The notes under the pieces were generated by a model. It was not told the DNA's origin. It did not search any database and saw nothing but the letters and a program-made list of their open reading frames with translations. Made by a program: the position numbers and the translations under genes. A DNA stretch of 64,000 nucleotides from positions 62,001-126,000 of the forward strand of contig NZ_QRDY01000003.1 in the NCBI RefSeq assembly GCF_003386205.1, read 5' to 3'. Positions within the stretch are counted from its first letter, which is position 1. Each line of letters begins with the position of its first letter. Below are positions 60,945 through 64,000 of the stretch, piece after piece. This DNA comes from Cohnella lupini (GTDB lineage Bacteria > Bacillota > Bacilli > Paenibacillales > Paenibacillaceae).

Positions 60945-62885
60945 ATGTCAGTTCAAGTGAAATTACCCGATGGAGCGATTCGGACTTTCGATGAGGGCGT
61001 TACGATCGAAGATGTCGCCTTCTCGATTAGTCCCGGATTAAAGAAAGTGGCGGTAGCCGGCAAGGTAGACGGTAAAGTCGTGGATTTGAATACGGCTATC
61101 CTGAACGACGTGTCGCTGGAAATCGTGACTCTGGACAATGCCGAAGGGCTCGAGGTCATGCGTCACAGTACGGCCCATTTGCTCGCTCAAGCGATCAAGC
61201 GGATTTATGGCGGGGATAAAGTGAAGCTGGGCATCGGACCCGTCATCGAAGATGGTTTCTATTACGACATCGATATGGAGCAATCGATCTCTTCGGAAGA
61301 TCTTGCGCAGATCGAGAAGGAAATGGATAAAATCGTCAAGGAGAACCTCCCGATTACAAGGCGCGAGGTTAGCCGCGAAGAAGCTCTTCGGATATTCGGC
61401 GAAATATCGGATCCGTTGAAGCTCGAGCTCATTCGCGATTTGCCGGAAGGCGTTGCGATCACGATTTACGACCAAGGAGAATTTTTCGATCTATGCCGCG
61501 GTCCTCATTTGCCGTCGACCGGCCGTATCAAATCCTTCAAGCTGCTTAGCGTTGCTGGCGCGTACTGGCGCGGAGATAGCAAGAACAAGATGCTGCAACG
61601 GATATACGGAACGGCGTTCGCGAAGAAAGCGGAGCTGGACGAGCATCTTCACTTCCTGGAAGAAGCCAAGAAACGGGATCACCGGAAGCTTGGCCGCGAG
61701 CTTAAAATCTTTACGTTTTCCCGCGAGGTCGGTCAGGGGTTGCCGATATGGCTTCCGTACGGCGCGAAATTGCGCCAGACTCTAGAGCGGTACATCGTCG
61801 ACTTGGAAGAGAAGCTCGGATACAACCACGTCTATACTCCGGTACTGGCTAACGTGGACCTCTATAAGACTTCCGGGCATTGGGAGCATTATCAAGAAGA
61901 CATGTTCCCGAAGATGGAGCTGGATAATGAAGAGCTGGTACTTCGCCCGATGAACTGCCCGCATCATATGATGGTTTACAAGAGCGATATGAGAAGCTAC
62001 AGGGATCTTCCCGTTCGGATCGCTGAATTGGGCACGATGCATCGCTTCGAGATGTCCGGAGCGTTGACCGGGCTGCATCGGGTTCGCGCCATGACGCTGA
62101 ACGACGCGCATATTTTCTGCAGGTTCGATCAGATCAAGGATGAATTTACGCGAGTCGTAAATCTTATTCGCCAAGTGTACGAAGATTTCGGAATCAAGGA
62201 TTACCGATTCCGTCTTTCTTACAGGGATCCTAAGGACACGGAGAAGTATTGGCCGGACGATGAAATGTGGGAAACTTCCCAACGCATTCTTCGCGAAGTC
62301 GTGGAGGAGCTGGATTTGCCGTTCTTCGAGGCGGAAGGCGAAGCCGCGTTCTACGGTCCTAAGCTGGACGTTCAAATCAAGACGGCTTTAGGCAAGGAGG
62401 AAACGCTCTCGACCGTTCAACTGGACGTGCTCCTTCCGGAGCGCTTCCAACTGGAATACGTCGGGGACGACGGCAAGAAGCACCGTCCGGTCGTTATTCA
62501 TCGCGGCATTATCAGCACGATGGAGCGCATGACCGCGTTCTTGCTGGAGAATTTCGCTGGGGCGTTGCCGTTGTGGTTGTCGCCTGTGCAAGCGAAGCTG
62601 ATTCCGGTAAACCCGATTTACGAACCATACGTCAAGGAAGTCGAAGAGAAGCTCAAACTGGCCGGCGTAAGAGTCGAATCGGATATGCGCAACGAGAAGC
62701 TCGGATATAAGATTCGCGAAGCGCAGCTGGAGAAAATTCCTTATATGCTCGTCATCGGCGAGAACGAATCGCTGAATGGCACCGTATCGGTCCGTCGCCG
62801 CGGCGAAGGGGATCTTGGGGCTCAATCGGTCGAAGATTTCGTAACCCGTATTTCAGGCGAAATTTCCTCCAAGAGAATCGATTAA
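60945..62885 (+). CDS. thrS: Threonyl-tRNA synthetase
   Basis: 646 residues, full length. Domains in order: TGS (about 1-62); editing domain (about 70-225) with [16 protein letters not shown]; class II core (about 240-530) with [14 protein letters not shown] (zinc ligand Cys), [17 protein letters not shown] and [19 protein letters not shown]; anticodon-binding domain to the end. ATG 60945 follows AGGAGG just after the attenuator; the longer frame from 60858 runs through the T-box and is not the start. Confidence 0.98.
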   Translation: MSVQVKLPDGAIRTFDEGVTIEDVAFSISPGLKKVAVAGKVDGKVVDLNTAILNDVSLEIVTLDNAEGLEVMRHSTAHLLAQAIKRIYGGDKVKLGIGPVIEDGFYYDIDMEQSISSEDLAQIEKEMDKIVKENLPITRREVSREEALRIFGEISDPLKLELIRDLPEGVAITIYDQGEFFDLCRGPHLPSTGRIKSFKLLSVAGAYWRGDSKNKMLQRIYGTAFAKKAELDEHLHFLEEAKKRDHRKLGRELKIFTFSREVGQGLPIWLPYGAKLRQTLERYIVDLEEKLGYNHVYTPVLANVDLYKTSGHWEHYQEDMFPKMELDNEELVLRPMNCPHHMMVYKSDMRSYRDLPVRIAELGTMHRFEMSGALTGLHRVRAMTLNDAHIFCRFDQIKDEFTRVVNLIRQVYEDFGIKDYRFRLSYRDPKDTEKYWPDDEMWETSQRILREVVEELDLPFFEAEGEAAFYGPKLDVQIKTALGKEETLSTVQLDVLLPERFQLEYVGDDGKKHRPVVIHRGIISTMERMTAFLLENFAGALPLWLSPVQAKLIPVNPIYEPYVKEVEEKLKLAGVRVESDMRNEKLGYKIREAQLEKIPYMLVIGENESLNGTVSVRRRGEGDLGAQSVEDFVTRISGEISSKRID

Positions 62886-62923
62886 CATAATAGGACAACT
62901 GATGACCAAAGGTTGGTTATCAA

Positions 62924-62962
62924 AAGAAACCCATAAGCGATCTTGCTTATGGGTTTCTTCGG
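62924..62962 (+). terminator. Terminator after thrS
   Basis: Perfect 15-bp stem: AAGAAACCCATAAGC (62924-62938) with GCTTATGGGTTTCTT (62945-62959), 6-nt loop. The tail is short. Confidence 0.85.
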
Positions 62963-63291
62963 CATTCCGAATGCTGAAACTAACTGAGTAAGTTACATAT
63001 ATGTTATGTTTTTGTGCTCCGTGATTCGGGATTATGAAGATGACAACGCTGCCATTCATCCCGTATTTTATGAAGCGCTTACTTTTTATGTTAATAATCA
63101 CAGAATGAAAAATCGGTGTCATTTATATTGACATCCATATATACATCCTCTATTATTAACATCACTGGAGTAATTAAAAAGGTTTTAGCAAAAATTAATG
63201 AATAATAGTCAGTTTTTCCTCGTAATTTTTGGTATTATGATAAAATATCGCCATATTTAATAACATGGTGAAAATAATTAGGGGAAATCCT
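62963..63291. other. AT-rich intergenic region before the ROK gene
   Basis: About 330 bp without a credible gene, noticeably more AT-rich than its surroundings. Near the 3' end, TATTATGATAAAAT (around 63232-63245) offers a -10. The inverted pair CGCCAT/ATGGTG (around 63250-63270) could be an operator for autoregulation. Nothing else clear was seen. Confidence 0.5.
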
Positions 63292-64000
63292 ATGAAAAAA
63301 CACGATCAGGACTTTATGAAGCGTCAGAATAGGCTAACGGTTTTTGAAATTATCAAGAACCAGCCGCCCATCTCCAGGGCGTCCATCGCCAAGCAGACGG
63401 GAATGAGCGCCACGACGATCAGCCGTATCGTAGGCGAACTGACCGAGCAAGGTTATATTTTGGAATCCGAGCAAGTATCCGCCGGCTTGGGAAGGAAATC
63501 CACGCTGCTCGGGCTGATCGATGCTTCGGTGTTATCGATCGGAATCGAGCTGGATCGCCACAAAATAAGCGTTGGCGTCGTGGATCTGCAGGGGAAGGCG
63601 GTATGCAGCGAAGTCCACGGTCATTTTCCGGACGAACGCTTTGAAACGACGATGATGCGAATCGGCAAGATCGTCGGCGACTTGCTTCGGAAGGGCGGAA
63701 TAGACCCGGCAAGAGTGGTCGGTATCGGAGTAGGTCTCCCGGGCATCGTGAATAACGAAACGGGTATTGTCGTTTTCTCCGTGCAGATGGGGTGGAAGAA
63801 CGTTCGGCTAGCCGAACTATTGAAAGATTTGACCGGCTTTGAAGTGGCCGTAGACAACGAGCTCAAGGTCAAAGCGCTCGCCGAGCACCTGAAGGGCTCG
63901 GCGATCGGATCTAACCGAACGGCGCTCATAGGTTTCGGTAACGGTGTAGGTTCTTCCCTGATCATCGACGGTGAAATTTATCGGGGCGATATGAACAGCG
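63292..64000 (+). CDS. ROK-family transcriptional regulator (NagC/XylR type), partial
   Basis: 236 residues visible; the frame is open to the window edge. An N-terminal winged HTH (about 10-65; ISRASIAKQTGMSATTISRI) is joined to a ROK/ASKHA domain with SIGIELDRHKISVGVVDL, GIGVGLPGIVNNETGI, a VDNELKVKALAEH segment and GFGNGVGSSLIIDGEIYRGD. Such proteins repress sugar genes and release on sugar binding. GGGGAAA precedes ATG 63292. It probably controls a sugar operon beyond the window. Confidence 0.9.
   Translation, partial: MKKHDQDFMKRQNRLTVFEIIKNQPPISRASIAKQTGMSATTISRIVGELTEQGYILESEQVSAGLGRKSTLLGLIDASVLSIGIELDRHKISVGVVDLQGKAVCSEVHGHFPDERFETTMMRIGKIVGDLLRKGGIDPARVVGIGVGLPGIVNNETGIVVFSVQMGWKNVRLAELLKDLTGFEVAVDNELKVKALAEHLKGSAIGSNRTALIGFGNGVGSSLIIDGEIYRGDMNS

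Noticed and set aside
62853..63122. 89-residue minus-strand frame after thrS
   Set aside because: Crosses the thrS terminator and the thrS 3' end; no ribosome site and no homologous pattern.

Overview
This is a moderately GC-rich Firmicute chromosome, and a spore former of the Paenibacillaceae (Cohnella/Paenibacillus type) fits best. The support is gene content: Coat_F and Spo0E-like proteins, a ytxC-thrS pair, pheS-pheT-zapA with mutS2 nearby, YesM/YesN two-component regulation of a sugar transporter, T-box leaders and an S-box leader. No tRNA, rRNA, insertion sequence, prophage or CRISPR array was seen.

Layout. 1-4.8 kb: aldolase-family enzyme, an unknown protein, an MMPL exporter. 4.8-7.4 kb: 5-oxoprolinase genes with PxpB and PxpC fused. 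7.5-10.1 kb: a membrane GGDEF-EAL protein and a gamma-glutamylcyclotransferase-like protein. 10.1-14.5 kb: copper operon, a CopC-CopD fusion (YcnJ type), a two-component system, then YcnI. 14.5-16.1 kb: a gene-free spacer with two tandem arrays of about 51 bp, followed by the Phe T-box. 16.1-22 kb: pheS, pheT and a ZapA with a huge coiled-coil tail. 22-28.3 kb: a CuA-type lipoprotein, a 4-TM protein, mutS2, DUF350, a 27-residue membrane peptide, a zinc-ribbon protein, cysteine synthase and two coat-like proteins. 28.4-35.3 kb: alaR/alaT-like pair, Spo0E-like protein, cobalamin salvage (CobU-like, PduO), pseudouridine synthase, Spx/ArsC-like protein, aminotransferase and a 5'-3' exonuclease. 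35.4-48.8 kb: a carbohydrate locus with uxaC, two ABC permeases, YesM/YesN, a solute-binding lipoprotein, a SurA/PrsA-like foldase and a 1099-residue beta-helix enzyme. 48.8-52 kb: small conserved proteins, an HRDC protein and CorA. 52-55.6 kb: SAM riboswitch with metA-metI-patB. 55.7-64 kb: EAL protein, mqnC, GGDEF cyclase, ytxC, Thr T-box-thrS, and the start of a ROK regulator.

How the genes work together. The carbohydrate locus reads as one system: the beta-helix enzyme would cut a uronate-containing polymer outside the cell, helped by its own foldase; the binding protein and permeases import fragments; UxaC would isomerise the uronate. Promoters here share an ATCTTAA element, twice per promoter about 21 bp apart, which is a good candidate site for the YesN-like regulator.

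Most unusual items: (1) two neighbouring tandem-repeat families with the same period and the same hairpin plan but diverged sequence (14576-15665); (2) the 718-residue ZapA; (3) the ATCTTAA regulon; (4) a secretion foldase paired with one beta-helix enzyme; (5) helically phased direct repeats upstream of ycnI.
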